NCBI GenBank assembly: GCA_023662875.1 | Contig: JAMPIG010000010.1 | Coordinates: 1-58,006 of the forward strand | From: Roseburia sp. | GTDB lineage: Bacteria; Bacillota; Clostridia; Lachnospirales; Lachnospiraceae | Direction: 5' to 3' | Length of the DNA: 58,006 nt | Shown here: positions 16,822 through 25,679 of the stretch, in pieces | Position numbering within the stretch: position 1 is the stretch's first letter | Layout of the letters: every line of letters starts with the position of its first letter | Made by a program: the position numbers and the translations under genes | The notes under the pieces: generated by a model | What the model was told of the DNA's origin: nothing | Database searches by the model: none | Seen by the model: the letters and a program-made list of their open reading frames with translations, nothing else

Positions 16822-17979
16822 ATGAAATATCTGCGCCATATCGCCGCTTTTTTCAAAAAGGAAACCGTGCTCTGTATCGCCGCCCTGCTGGCGGCGCTCT
16901 CGGCCTTTTTCGTGCCGCCTTCCGCAGAATATCTCTCTTATCCGGACTACCGGGTGCTGGCGCTGCTGTTCTGCCTGATGCTGGTGGTGGCCGGGCTGCA
17001 GAGCATCGGCGTCTTCCGCTTTCTGGGCGAGCGGCTCCTCGTCCGGGTTCACACCGCGAGGCAGTTGGCCCTCCTCCTGACGATGCTCTGCTTCTTCTCC
17101 GCCATGCTGATTACGAACGATGTAGCGCTGCTGACCTTCGTTCCCTTCGGGATCATGGTGCTTTCCATGGCGGGGCTGGAGGAGCTGCTGATTCCGGTGA
17201 TCGTCCTCCAGACCATCGCCGCGAATCTGGGCAGTATGTTGACGCCGATCGGAAATCCGCAGAATCTCTACCTTTATTCCGCTTTTTCACTCGCTCCAGG
17301 CGCTTTCCTGCTGCATATGTTTCCCCTGACCGCCCTCTCCGCCCTGCTGTTAATCCTCAGTATCCTGCTTTTAAAAGAGCGGCCCTTGGGCAGACTGCCG
17401 GAATCCTCCGAAGCTCCGGCAAACGGAAAGCTGCCCGCTCCGGGAAAGCTGACGATCTACCTGCTGCTGTTTGCGGTGTGCCTGCTCTGTGTCGCCCGTG
17501 TTCTGCATTGGGCCGTTATGCTGGCAATCCTGTTTGTCGTCGTCTTTCTCCTGGATCGCGGCCTTTTCCGGAAAGCGGACTATTTTCTGCTCCTCACCTT
17601 CCTCTGCTTTTTCGTCTTTATCGGAAATGTGGAGCGGATCCCCGCCATCGCGGATTTCCTGCGTTCCTTTATCCGCGGCAGGGAGCTTCTTCTGGGCGCG
17701 CTGTTTTCCCAGGGGATCAGCAACGTCCCTGCCGCCATCCTGCTGTCCGGCTTTACGGACGCCGCCGGGTCCCTGCTCTACGGCGTCAATGTCGGCGGTC
17801 TCGGTACGTTGATCGCCTCCTTGGCCAGCGTGATTTCCTACCGGCTCTACGGCGCGGAAAAAGGCACCTCAAAGGGTGCCTACCTCAAGGTCTTTACCTT
17901 GTATAACCTTGTCTTTCTCCTGATTCTGTACGCTGCGGCCGCGCTTTTGCTCCGCTCCGGCCTGCTGAGTCTGTTCTGA
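16822..17979 (+). CDS. Anion/citrate-type permease of the ArsB/NhaD/SLC13 superfamily
   Basis: 385 residues with about eleven hydrophobic segments. The start at 16822 follows AAAGGAGA; an ATG at 16774 comes from a repeat. The duplicated family signatures are visible: MLITNDVALLTFVPFG and ANLGSMLTPIGNPQN in the first half, and GISNVPAAILLSGF with LGTLIASLASVISY in the second. These are the N-D-V/N-V-P and G-N-P-Q motifs of ion-transporter superfamily members. It exports or imports an inorganic or dicarboxylate anion coupled to a cation; the substrate cannot be told. It appears monocistronic. Confidence 0.88.
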   Translation: MKYLRHIAAFFKKETVLCIAALLAALSAFFVPPSAEYLSYPDYRVLALLFCLMLVVAGLQSIGVFRFLGERLLVRVHTARQLALLLTMLCFFSAMLITNDVALLTFVPFGIMVLSMAGLEELLIPVIVLQTIAANLGSMLTPIGNPQNLYLYSAFSLAPGAFLLHMFPLTALSALLLILSILLLKERPLGRLPESSEAPANGKLPAPGKLTIYLLLFAVCLLCVARVLHWAVMLAILFVVVFLLDRGLFRKADYFLLLTFLCFFVFIGNVERIPAIADFLRSFIRGRELLLGALFSQGISNVPAAILLSGFTDAAGSLLYGVNVGGLGTLIASLASVISYRLYGAEKGTSKGAYLKVFTLYNLVFLLILYAAAALLLRSGLLSLF

Positions 17980-18080
17980 GGAAGCGCCGTATGCGCCTCG
18001 CTCATGTTTCTGCTTCACGCCAGCCAGCTAAATGTGTTCTGAGAAAATACTGTATGCCGCGGTTCTGTTTCCGTTTCACA
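17972..18080. repeat. Diverged ~47-bp direct duplication at the 3' end of the permease gene
   Basis: TGTTCTGAG begins copies at 17972 and 18034; both then share GTATGC, GTTTC and TTCAC at similar offsets. The first copy includes the permease stop codon. Confidence 0.5.
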
Positions 18081-18089
18081 TTGGCCTCT

Positions 18090-19157
18090 TCACCCCTCCA
18101 ACACCAGCCCGTGGGCGATTCCGGGAACGCTCTTCCCCTCGTTGAAGCTGGTCTTGCTGAGCAGAGCGCCCGTCGGCATAAAGAGCACCCTCTTCCAGTT
18201 TCTCTCCTCCAGCTGCTTCAGGATATAGGCGGACAGCGTTACCGCGCTGCATCCGCAGCCGCTGCCTCCCGCATGAGTATCTTGGGAATCTCCGTCATAG
18301 ATTTCGATACCGCAGTCCATGTGCTGTAAAGAAATATCATATCCCCTTTCCTGCATCAGGTCGATTAGCACTCTCTGTCCCACCTTGCCCAGGTCTCCCG
18401 TTATAATCTTGTCGTAATCCTCCGGTTGACTGCTAAAGTCAGCAAAGTGCTGCTCCAAAGTAGAGGCGGCAGCCGGTGCCATGCAGGCTCCCATATTCAT
18501 GGAATCCTTCAGACCGTAATCCACGATCTTCCCCACTGTCATCCCTGTAATGCGCGCCCTTGGACGTCTGGGCGGAGCGCTGACGCCCCCTTCTCCTTGC
18601 AGATAATCCTGAAGCGCCGCCTCGTTCCCCAACACAAAAGCGCCGCTTCCCGTCACCGTCCAGCTGGCGGACAGAGGCCGCTGATTGCCGTATTCCAGCG
18701 GAAAGCGGAACTCCTTCTCCGCGCTGGCAAAATGGCTGGACGTCACACAGACCACCCTGTCCGCAAAGCCGCCTGCAATACTCATAGTCCCCAGGGCAAG
18801 CGACTCCCCGCAGGTAGAACAGGCCCCGTACAGCCCAAAGACCGGGATCTGGTAGGTTGATATACCAAAGGAAGTCGCTATTGATTGACCAAGAAGGTCA
18901 CCCGCAAAGACAAAGGACACATCCTCAGGCATCAGACCCGACTTGGTCAACGCCAGGTTGACCGCCTCCCTCTGTAGCTTGCTCTCCGCCTCCTCCCAGG
19001 TTCCGCAGCCGAACATATCGTCCTCTCCCACCGTATCAAACAGCAGTCCCAGCGGCCCCTGCCCCTCCTTTGTCCCTACAATGCTTCCGCTGTTTAAAAT
19101 ATAGACCGGCTGCTCCGGCTTCACACTGGCTCTGCCCAACATCTGATTTTTACTCAT
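18090..19157 (-). CDS. spoVAD: Stage V sporulation protein AD
   Basis: 355 residues from MSKNQMLGRASV behind a GGAGG site. Thiolase-fold protein with the SpoVAD landmarks GSIVGTKEGQGPLG, the pseudo-active-site segment FGLYGACSTCGESLALG, SSHFASAEKEFRFPLEYGNQ, the GGSGCGCSAV loop and a C-terminal LLSKTSFNEGKSVPGIAHG. In Bacillus it is part of the SpoVA channel that moves Ca-dipicolinic acid into the spore. Here it stands alone; spoVAC and spoVAE, its usual neighbours, are not adjacent. Its presence argues for a spore-former. The longer reading from 19190 lacks a ribosome site. Confidence 0.95.
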   Translation of the reverse strand: MSKNQMLGRASVKPEQPVYILNSGSIVGTKEGQGPLGLLFDTVGEDDMFGCGTWEEAESKLQREAVNLALTKSGLMPEDVSFVFAGDLLGQSIATSFGISTYQIPVFGLYGACSTCGESLALGTMSIAGGFADRVVCVTSSHFASAEKEFRFPLEYGNQRPLSASWTVTGSGAFVLGNEAALQDYLQGEGGVSAPPRRPRARITGMTVGKIVDYGLKDSMNMGACMAPAAASTLEQHFADFSSQPEDYDKIITGDLGKVGQRVLIDLMQERGYDISLQHMDCGIEIYDGDSQDTHAGGSGCGCSAVTLSAYILKQLEERNWKRVLFMPTGALLSKTSFNEGKSVPGIAHGLVLEG

Positions 19158-19238
19158 AAATAAATTCCTCCGGATTTCTGGCTTTTCCATCCAGTATCTC
19201 TATCCGAAGGAATTTTTATTCATTCCGCCTTCCAAAAA

Positions 19239-20288
19239 CTACTCCGCCGTATCCTCCACCACATACACATAGCTCGAAACCACATAGAGCACGTTACCGT
19301 CATACTCGACTCTGGACCAGCCGGAATCCTCGCTGATGCCCGTGCGGCGTATGACCACGCCGTAATCCAGGGCGCAGTGTACCGTAGCGTTTCCCTCCGA
19401 GGTGCTGGGCTCCAGGCGCAGATTCACATGTATTTTAGGGGAAACCCTGTCGTCGCAGTCCGTAAAAATGATGGTTCTGCCGTCCTTTGTACTGACTCTG
19501 TTGGCGTCCGGCACGGCGACGGGCGGCTGATAGTTCAGATCCTCGGTCAGATACCTGCTGACCGCGTACAGCGTCCGGCCGTTGTATTCTATCCTGGACC
19601 ATCCGGTATCCTCGTTGACTCCGGTTCTGGCTAAGACCTCCCCGTTCACCGCCTGAGTCACAATATTGTCCGCCTCCAGCGTACTCGGAGCGGAGCGAAG
19701 ATTGATGACCTCCTTGGGCGTCACTGAATCCTGACATTCCGCAAAGGTCATAAGTTCATTCGCCGCGCCCTGCTCCGAAGCGCCGTTATCAGTCTCCTCC
19801 GCTGCGGACGCCTCCGTTTCCCCTTCCGACGCCGACCCGGAAGCGTCTCCCGATTCCGATTCGCCGCTTCCGCCGGAAAGCGGCCCGGGATCCGGCTCCC
19901 CGCTTCCGCTGGAGGACGCCCCGGATTCCGGCTCCCCGCTTCCGCCGGAGGACATCCCGGATTCCGGCTCCCCGCTTCCGCTGGAGGACGCCCCGGATTC
20001 CGGCTCCCCGCTTCCGCTGGAGGACGCCCCGGATTTCGGCTCCCCGCTTCCGCCGGAAGAATTCTCCACGTCCTCCCGGGAAATTCCGTCCGCCTCGTCC
20101 AACATGGCCTCTCCCGTCTGTTCCGGGGCAGGATTCCCCTCCCCCCGGTCACGATGGATCGCGCTCCACAAAACCACGGCGAAAATCACGGCGAGAACTA
20201 TAATTCCCAGAAAAGCAAGCGCTTTTATCTCCGGCTTCACCGGCCTGCCTTCCGAATTCAATTCCTCATAATCTGCGTCAAGCTTCAT
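19239..20288 (-). CDS. Membrane-anchored protein with repetitive linker and two SH3 domains
   Basis: 349 residues: a cytoplasmic head of about 22, one transmembrane helix (about 26-46), then an acidic Ser/Gly/Glu/Pro linker built of 12-residue units (GSGEPESGASSS) at about 78-150, then two bacterial SH3 domains. The SH3 domains are near-duplicates: VINLRSAPST...TGWSRIEYNGRTLYAVSRYL and VNLRLEPST...SGWSRVEYDGNVLYVVSSYV. Such proteins usually bind peptidoglycan; the linker would span the wall. It lies between spoVAD and trpS with no evident functional link. There is no catalytic domain. Confidence 0.85.
   Translation of the reverse strand: MKLDADYEELNSEGRPVKPEIKALAFLGIIVLAVIFAVVLWSAIHRDRGEGNPAPEQTGEAMLDEADGISREDVENSSGGSGEPKSGASSSGSGEPESGASSSGSGEPESGMSSGGSGEPESGASSSGSGEPDPGPLSGGSGESESGDASGSASEGETEASAAEETDNGASEQGAANELMTFAECQDSVTPKEVINLRSAPSTLEADNIVTQAVNGEVLARTGVNEDTGWSRIEYNGRTLYAVSRYLTEDLNYQPPVAVPDANRVSTKDGRTIIFTDCDDRVSPKIHVNLRLEPSTSEGNATVHCALDYGVVIRRTGISEDSGWSRVEYDGNVLYVVSSYVYVVEDTAE
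19858..20060 (-). repeat. 36-bp in-frame minisatellite in the SH3 protein gene
   Basis: GGCTCCCCGC recurs at 19894, 19930, 19966, 20002 and 20038, exactly 36 bp apart. It encodes a 12-residue linker unit; edge copies have diverged. Copy number could vary between strains without breaking the frame. Confidence 0.92.
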
Positions 20289-20412
20289 CTTCCTACCTCA
20301 TATACTTGCTTATAAACACATATCCGTCTGTATTTGAAATTTCCTTTTCCAACTTCCCGTTATCATTCGTGGTTCGAAGCTCTCTTCTCATATTGATACC
20401 CCATGTCCCTTC

Positions 20413-20490
20413 ATAAGAGGGTGGGTAAGCCCCCCTCTTTGGCATCAATTCAATATTTGCCTTCCAATACCAGACCTGCAGGTCTGACAT
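20413..20490. repeat. AAGAGG hairpin copy 3 and adjoining palindrome
   Basis: AAGAGGGTGGG/CCCCCCTCTT (about 20414-20438) followed by TGGCAT as in copy 2. Next come CCAAT/ATTGG arms enclosing the perfect palindrome CAGACCTGCAGGTCTG (about 20470-20485). This fills the 260-bp gap after trpS, where no convincing gene is seen; it may serve as terminator. Confidence 0.6.
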
Positions 20491-20547
20491 TGGAAGTTTA
20501 CCTCCGTACTTATATCCCTTTGTGTGCTTTGGCGCGCATATCAATCA

Positions 20548-21645
20548 TTAGTACGAAAGATTTCCCTCATACTTCTCCTTCTGCATCCGAATCAGCTCCG
20601 CATCCTCAAAATAATTGATCCTCATAGCGCTCTTTACCCTGGATAAGGTCTCTGCCGCCACCTCCCGGGCCGACTCGCTTCCCTGTCTCAGCACCTCATA
20701 CACGGCGGGAATATCCTTTTCCAGCTCTTTCCTGCGGGCGCGTATGGGATCCAGCGTCTCCTGCATAATATTGTTCAGGAACTTCTTCACCTTTACGTCG
20801 CCCAGACCGCCTCTCTGGTAATGCTCCTTCAGCTCCTCCAGACCAGCGTACTCCGGCAGATACCGCTCGAAATGCTCCGTCCTGCAGAAGGCGTCCAGAT
20901 AGGTAAACACCGTATTTCCCTCCAGATGGCCGGGATCGCTGACCTGTAAATGCAGCGGATCCGTGTACATGCTCATAATCTTTGTCCTGACCTCGTCCGC
21001 CGTATCCGAAAGATAGATACAGTTGCCCAGGGATTTACTCATCTTCGCCTTTCCGTCCGTCCCGGGCAGCCGCCTGCAGGCGTCGTTCTCCGGCAGAAGC
21101 GCCGAAGGCTCTACCAGCACCGGCGCGTAAACCGTATTAAACTTATGCACAATCTCCCTCGCCTGCTCGATCATCGGCAGCTGGTCGTCCCCCACCGGAA
21201 CCGTAGTCGCCTGAAAGGCTGTAATATCCGCCGCCTGGCTGATCGGGTAGGTAAAAAAGCCCACCGGGATACTGGCCTCAAAATTCCGCATCTGAATCTC
21301 ATTCTTTACCGTGGGATTCCTCTGCAGCCGGGCTACCGTGACCAGATCCATATAATAGAACGTCAGCTCGCAAAGCTCCGGTATCTGGGACTGAATGAAC
21401 AGGGTCGATTTCGCCGGATCCAGCCCGCAGGACATATAGTCCAGCGCCACCTCGATAATATTCTGGCGCACCTTCTCCGGATTTTCAATGTTGTCCGTCA
21501 GCGCCTGAGCGTCGGCGATCATAATATAGGTGCTCTTATATTCCCCCGAATTCTGCAGTTCTACCCGTCTGCGCAGGGATCCCACATAATGCCCCACATG
21601 CAGTCTCCCCGTCGGGCGGTCCCCTGTCAAAATGATTTTATCCAT
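20548..21645 (-). CDS. trpS: Tryptophan--tRNA ligase
   Basis: 365 residues from [19 protein letters not shown], preceded by an AAAGG site; upstream in-frame codons lack support. Class I synthetase signatures are present: the HIGH-like [10 protein letters not shown] and the KMSKS loop [23 protein letters not shown] and [13 protein letters not shown] match bacterial TrpRS. It charges tRNA-Trp in the cytoplasm. The fold is complete, and no T-box leader was recognised in the roughly 200 bp upstream. Confidence 0.96.
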   Translation of the reverse strand: MDKIILTGDRPTGRLHVGHYVGSLRRRVELQNSGEYKSTYIMIADAQALTDNIENPEKVRQNIIEVALDYMSCGLDPAKSTLFIQSQIPELCELTFYYMDLVTVARLQRNPTVKNEIQMRNFEASIPVGFFTYPISQAADITAFQATTVPVGDDQLPMIEQAREIVHKFNTVYAPVLVEPSALLPENDACRRLPGTDGKAKMSKSLGNCIYLSDTADEVRTKIMSMYTDPLHLQVSDPGHLEGNTVFTYLDAFCRTEHFERYLPEYAGLEELKEHYQRGGLGDVKVKKFLNNIMQETLDPIRARRKELEKDIPAVYEVLRQGSESAREVAAETLSRVKSAMRINYFEDAELIRMQKEKYEGNLSY

Positions 21646-21855
21646 GTTTTTACCATACCTTTCCAATTTACAAATTTTTTTCCGTCCCGATTTTCCGAGC
21701 CTTCCATCCCGTCTTTTCCGGAAACCGCACGACTCTCCCCAACGCACGTATGTCCGGCGTTACATTACAATCCCCTGCCCTCCGGGCGTAACCCGGAGCC
21801 TATTCCTGCGGCGCCCGGCCCGCTTTCCCGGCACGAGGATCGCATTTTTCCGGCT

Positions 21856-22938
21856 TCACCCCTCATAATCCTCGATCCGCCACTCGTCCAGCCAGTCGAT
21901 ATAAACCATCCCCAGCGGATGCTCCTCATCCGGATCCGCAAAGCGGAGGGGCAGCCAGACATAATCCGCAATCGACGTATTGTCCGCCGCATCCGCGGGA
22001 TGCTCCCTCCGGATTCGCTCCAGCGCGCTCTTATCCGCCTCCGGATCAAACATCATCTCAAACATCCCGGCATATTCCTCGTACTTTTGATCCATGTGGC
22101 CGGGAAGCCACCTGTCCGCGCAGGCGATATAGAGATCCTTCTTCCCCGGAACCTTGAACACCGAGGAAATCTGCGAATGGTAAGAGGTATTGCTCGGATC
22201 TCCCGGATGGGGGTTGCCCAGCACCGTATAAGGGCCGTGCCAGGTATCCGCCACGGCGATCTCCGAAGGATTAGGCAGGTATCCCGTCGTCCCGCTGGTC
22301 ACAAGGTAATGCTTGTTTCTGCGCATGAAATGAGCCGTAGCCTCCCGGACGTAGGGCGGATAGGGATGAGGGAAGTGCGTGCTGTAGAAGCCCGTCACGT
22401 CTGTATAATCCTCCGTCAGATCGGCGCAGATCGTCTCCGAATGCACCCGCTCAAAATAATAATAAGCCTTCCCGTCCGGCGCTACCGCAAGGTCAAAGTC
22501 CCCCGCCGACATATTTAAGGGCCGCAGTCCCTGCCGCACCTTCGTATAAGGCCCCAGAAAGCGATCCGCCGTCAGGACGGTCTCCGTCTGCTCTCCGTTC
22601 CTCTGCATGATTTTCAGCCAGGCCACGTATTTTCCGGTACGGGCGTTGTAAATAATATGAGGCCGGTCCATCATGGAAGAGGGATGCAGCGGCGAGTCCG
22701 GATCCTCCGGCTCCGGCGGAATAATCAGTCCCATATCCTCCCAGTTATAAAGATCCTTCGAGGCGTAAGCCCGGACGCCCCAATGCCAGATTCCGTTCTT
22801 CCCGTCGGTCTTCTCCTTGTTTTCCCCGTAAAAATAATAGGTTCCGTCCAGATAGATCACAGACCCTCCGTGAGCCTGGATCCTCTCTCCCTTCGTATCC
22901 AGCCAGACCTGCCCCGGCCGGAAGCAATCATATGCCAT
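21856..22938 (-). CDS. GH43 family glycosidase (resembling exo-beta-1,3-galactanases)
   Basis: 360 residues starting MAYDCFRPGQVWLDTKG behind GAGGAGGAAAGG. A five-bladed propeller fold is suggested by repeated D-G-x-Y-Y-F-Y type strands. IQAHGGSVIYLDGTYYFYGENKEK resembles the first blade of GH43 subfamily 24 exo-beta-1,3-galactanases, and VREATAHFMRRNKHYLVTSG could supply the acid residue. No signal peptide. Subfamily assignment is from memory of motifs and is less sure than the family. It is followed by trpS and preceded by an SGNH hydrolase gene in the same direction across a 224-bp gap, so it sits at the end of the carbohydrate locus. Confidence 0.8.
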   Translation of the reverse strand: MAYDCFRPGQVWLDTKGERIQAHGGSVIYLDGTYYFYGENKEKTDGKNGIWHWGVRAYASKDLYNWEDMGLIIPPEPEDPDSPLHPSSMMDRPHIIYNARTGKYVAWLKIMQRNGEQTETVLTADRFLGPYTKVRQGLRPLNMSAGDFDLAVAPDGKAYYYFERVHSETICADLTEDYTDVTGFYSTHFPHPYPPYVREATAHFMRRNKHYLVTSGTTGYLPNPSEIAVADTWHGPYTVLGNPHPGDPSNTSYHSQISSVFKVPGKKDLYIACADRWLPGHMDQKYEEYAGMFEMMFDPEADKSALERIRREHPADAADNTSIADYVWLPLRFADPDEEHPLGMVYIDWLDEWRIEDYEG

Positions 22939-23162
22939 CTTCCTTTCCTCCTCTTTTCCTTTTCCGCAGCCGACGCCCGCCTGCCATATTCCGCACTCAC
23001 AGGCGGGCGGCGGATGCTCCTGTGAAGACTGTGCCGCACGTCGGCACTTGGCGGCTGTCCTTTGGCCGCCTACGTGTCCGCTACGTGCGGCCCCCAAGCG
23101 CAAGCGTGTCTGAACAGGAGCAGCCGCCGCCCGCCGGAAGCCGCGCCCGCCGGAAGCCGCAC

Positions 23163-23834
23163 TCAGTCGCCGCCCGCCGCTCTGTGCCCGTAGTCGAAAT
23201 CACACTTCTCCAGGAAGGCCCTCGCCATCAGCGTAGCGCCCACCCGGTTGGGATGAACCCTGTCCCAGGCGATAAAGGCGGAATGACGGATCCGGCAGTA
23301 ATCCTCGTAGACCTGCTGGAAATTCACGAAAATGCAGCCGTGCTTCTCCGCCAGTCTTTCGCAGATTGCCACATACTCGTCCATCCTCCGGCGCATCCTG
23401 TCCTCCCGGTTGGGCTCCATATAATAGGGCGAGAGCAGAAAAATTCCCTTCACCTTCCCCTTTACCGCCAGAATCATCTTCTCGACGTTCCGCTCGTACT
23501 CCTCCGGCTGCACCTGACAATCCGGCATGGCGGGAGAGTCAAACTGCCGCCAGACGTCGTTGATCCCGATGCAGATCGAAACCCAGTCCGGCTTCAGATC
23601 CACAACGTCCCTCTGGAAACGCTCCAGCAAGTCCCGGCTGGTGTTCCCGGAGATCCCGGAGTTTGTAACCCGGATATTCCGCTCCGGATAAAACGCCGCC
23701 AGCATATTATCCACAATCCGCACATAGCCCGTCCCCAGACTCTCGAAGAGCCCCTCTCCCACAGGCTGGGCGCTCCCCATATCCGTCACCGAATCTCCCG
23801 CAAACACAATCCGATCCATATCCTCAAAAATCAT
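23163..23834 (-). CDS. SGNH/GDSL-type esterase
   Basis: 223 residues; start at 23834, seven bases after AAGGAGG. Block I has the nucleophile in VFAGDSVTDMG, block II has Gly in NSGISGNTSRDLL, block III has Asn in ICIGINDVW, and block V has the Asp-His pair in WDRVHPNRVG. The family removes acetyl groups from plant glycans such as rhamnogalacturonan or xylan. No signal peptide is present, so it acts inside the cell. Its neighbours support a role in deacetylating imported oligosaccharides. Confidence 0.9.
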   Translation of the reverse strand: MIFEDMDRIVFAGDSVTDMGSAQPVGEGLFESLGTGYVRIVDNMLAAFYPERNIRVTNSGISGNTSRDLLERFQRDVVDLKPDWVSICIGINDVWRQFDSPAMPDCQVQPEEYERNVEKMILAVKGKVKGIFLLSPYYMEPNREDRMRRRMDEYVAICERLAEKHGCIFVNFQQVYEDYCRIRHSAFIAWDRVHPNRVGATLMARAFLEKCDFDYGHRAAGGD

Positions 23835-23994
23835 ACCATACCTCCTTCCCCGCCTCCGGCGGGATTCTTCTGAAAAATTTACCTCATCGGTCATTCAGAC
23901 CCTGCCGCATCATTCCTCTTTCGCTGGCTGATCGAAGGAATCTCCCGGCAGCTTACTGACTTTGCGAGCTAAACTCGCTTTTTATAATATCAGA

Positions 23995-24027
23995 AAACCG
24001 GCAGCTATACAAGATAACCGCCGGTTT
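23995..24027. terminator. Bidirectional terminator after the repeat-lipoprotein gene
   Basis: AAACCGGC (23995-24002) pairs with GCCGGTTT (24020-24027); T-runs lie on both sides (TTTTTCTT to the right, TTTTCTGATATT on the minus strand). A second small hairpin GCGAG/CTCGC precedes it at 23964-23978. Confidence 0.75.
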
Positions 24028-24082
24028 TTCTTCTCATCAAATTGTACCGCTTGCCGCAGGCAACGCCTGCAAACGCAGCACA

Positions 24083-25573
24083 TTATTCCGCAGCCGCCAG
24101 AACCAGCTCCGCGTCGATCACGCCTACCGCTTCGCTCGCCAGATAATACTTCAGAACCGCGCCCGCGTCGCCAAACTCGGAAACCAACTCGCCCGCGTTG
24201 TCAAACTGGAAGGTAAAGACAAAGTTATCCATCGTCCAGGTTCCCTGGTCGATATCCATACCCGTACCGAGAACGTCCGCATGTACGATAACGCTTCCGT
24301 CGCTGTAAAGCGTCCCGGTTACGTCCGCCGTCAGATTCTCTCCCATAGGTGCCTGACCGGCCATGGTATACTCGGGAGACGGCGCGCTGCTGGCCGCGAA
24401 GCTGATGACCAGCTCCGTATCCACCTCGCCCAGCACCTCGCTGGAAACCACATATTTCAGGACAGCTCCGGCCTCTCCCAGCTCCGATGCCAGCTCGCCC
24501 GCGTTCTTAAACTGGAAGCTGACGGTATAACCGTCCTCGCCCATGCTCCAGGTTCCCTCGTCCAGCGGGAACTCCGAACCGAAGGCGGAAGCGATTACCG
24601 TTACGCTGCCGTCGTCATACAGCTTGCCGATCACGTCCGCGTCCACTTCCTGCCCGGGGATCGGCGCGGTTCCGATCATCTCCAGCATTGCCTGAGGCCC
24701 GGAATCGGCGGTATTGATCATATTGATTCCCGCTCCGCCCTCCGGAGTATAAACGCCCGCGGACTCGTCCGCGGAGACAGCGATCACCGCCGCCGTATCG
24801 GAGTCGGAATCCGGCGTCAGGGTATATTCATAACCGTCCGCGGCCTCCGCCATAGACCAGGTTCCCTCTACCATCATATCCACCATATCCAGATATCTTC
24901 CGTTGTGATACAGGGTCAGGGTCGAGGTAACTTCCTCCGCCGCCACAAAGTCGAGATAAGGCTGGCCTACCTCCCCTTCATAGGTTCCCAGATACTTGGA
25001 AGCGGGATCCGCGTCATGATAGAAGAAGCAGTTTTCCGCGCCGGTTCCGGCAATCGGACTGTCGTTGTAAAGGATGCCGCCGTCAAAGCCGCAGGCTCCC
25101 AGCTCGTTGCCGTCAAAGTCGTAGAAGGTAACGGTATAGGCCGCCGTTCCCTCCGTATAGTTCGGAGGATCCGCCAACCCGTCCTCCCGGGTCGCCGTAC
25201 ATTTATAGGCCATATCCTTCTGTTCCACGGTATAAGTACCTACATAGGTGATCTGGTTCCAGGCAAAGCCCGCATAGAAGACAGCGCCTAAAACAGGCTG
25301 CTCCGGATAAAAGTGGAAGAACGCGCACATATCGTCCATTCCCTCAACCGGGTAAGTAAAGGAGTAATACCCTTCCGTAATCATTTCCAGCGGGTCAGTG
25401 GACGCCGCGGGCTGCTCCGGCTGGGTCGACTCCTGGACGGGCTCCATGCTTTCCACAGGATTCTCCGAAGAAGGCTCCGACTCGCCGGGCGCGGACTGGC
25501 CGCCGCAGCCTGCCAGCAGGGAAACGCAAAGCAGGGCGCTCGTCAACAATGCTAAAATCTTTTTTCCTTTCAT
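24083..25573 (-). CDS. Secreted lipoprotein with tandem beta-domain repeats, part of the sugar regulon
   Basis: 496 residues from MKGKKILALL behind CGGAGG. Lipobox LLAGCG, then a Ser/Glu/Pro/Gln-rich linker to about residue 65. The body contains at least two clearly homologous repeats of about 85 residues at the C-terminus (ADVIGKLYDDGSVTVIAS...ELVISFAA and ADVTGTLYSDGSVIVHAD...ELVLAAAE) and a weaker third earlier (TLTLYHNGRYLDMV...GTWSM). Each repeat includes a GTWSM/GTWTM strand and NAGEL.SE.G.AGAVLKY. I do not recognise the family. Its own promoter carries the same paired half-sites as the ABC and glycosidase operons, so a cell-surface role in glycan capture is a reasonable guess. Confidence 0.8.
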   Translation of the reverse strand: MKGKKILALLTSALLCVSLLAGCGGQSAPGESEPSSENPVESMEPVQESTQPEQPAASTDPLEMITEGYYSFTYPVEGMDDMCAFFHFYPEQPVLGAVFYAGFAWNQITYVGTYTVEQKDMAYKCTATREDGLADPPNYTEGTAAYTVTFYDFDGNELGACGFDGGILYNDSPIAGTGAENCFFYHDADPASKYLGTYEGEVGQPYLDFVAAEEVTSTLTLYHNGRYLDMVDMMVEGTWSMAEAADGYEYTLTPDSDSDTAAVIAVSADESAGVYTPEGGAGINMINTADSGPQAMLEMIGTAPIPGQEVDADVIGKLYDDGSVTVIASAFGSEFPLDEGTWSMGEDGYTVSFQFKNAGELASELGEAGAVLKYVVSSEVLGEVDTELVISFAASSAPSPEYTMAGQAPMGENLTADVTGTLYSDGSVIVHADVLGTGMDIDQGTWTMDNFVFTFQFDNAGELVSEFGDAGAVLKYYLASEAVGVIDAELVLAAAE

Positions 25574-25615
25574 AATAAACCTCCGTCTCAAGATTTTCCT
25601 TTTCAGGATAGGTTC

Positions 25616-25679
25616 ATTATGACATTTTCCGCCGAAAAATTATCCCCCCAAATCCGATTCAAAATCCCACAAATCCGAC
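25616..25679 (-). promoter_or_regulatory. Regulon operator-promoter O1 (lipoprotein gene)
   Basis: Plus-strand half-sites AAATCCGAT at 25650 and AAATCCGAC at 25671, 21 bp apart; on the minus strand they read CGGATTT. A CATAAT box (25616-25621) lies 28 bp beyond the proximal half-site. The start codon is about 43 bp further. The operator partly overlaps the stop of the solute-binding protein gene upstream. Confidence 0.8.

Noticed and set aside
20293-20544. 83-residue open frame between the SH3 gene and trpS
   Set aside because: It runs through hairpins and has no ribosome site or recognisable motif; the sequence looks like intergenic repeats.
23129-23160. 15-bp tandem duplication GCCGGAAGCCGCGCC-type
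   Set aside because: Only two copies in a GC-rich gap with no structure around it; probably slippage.
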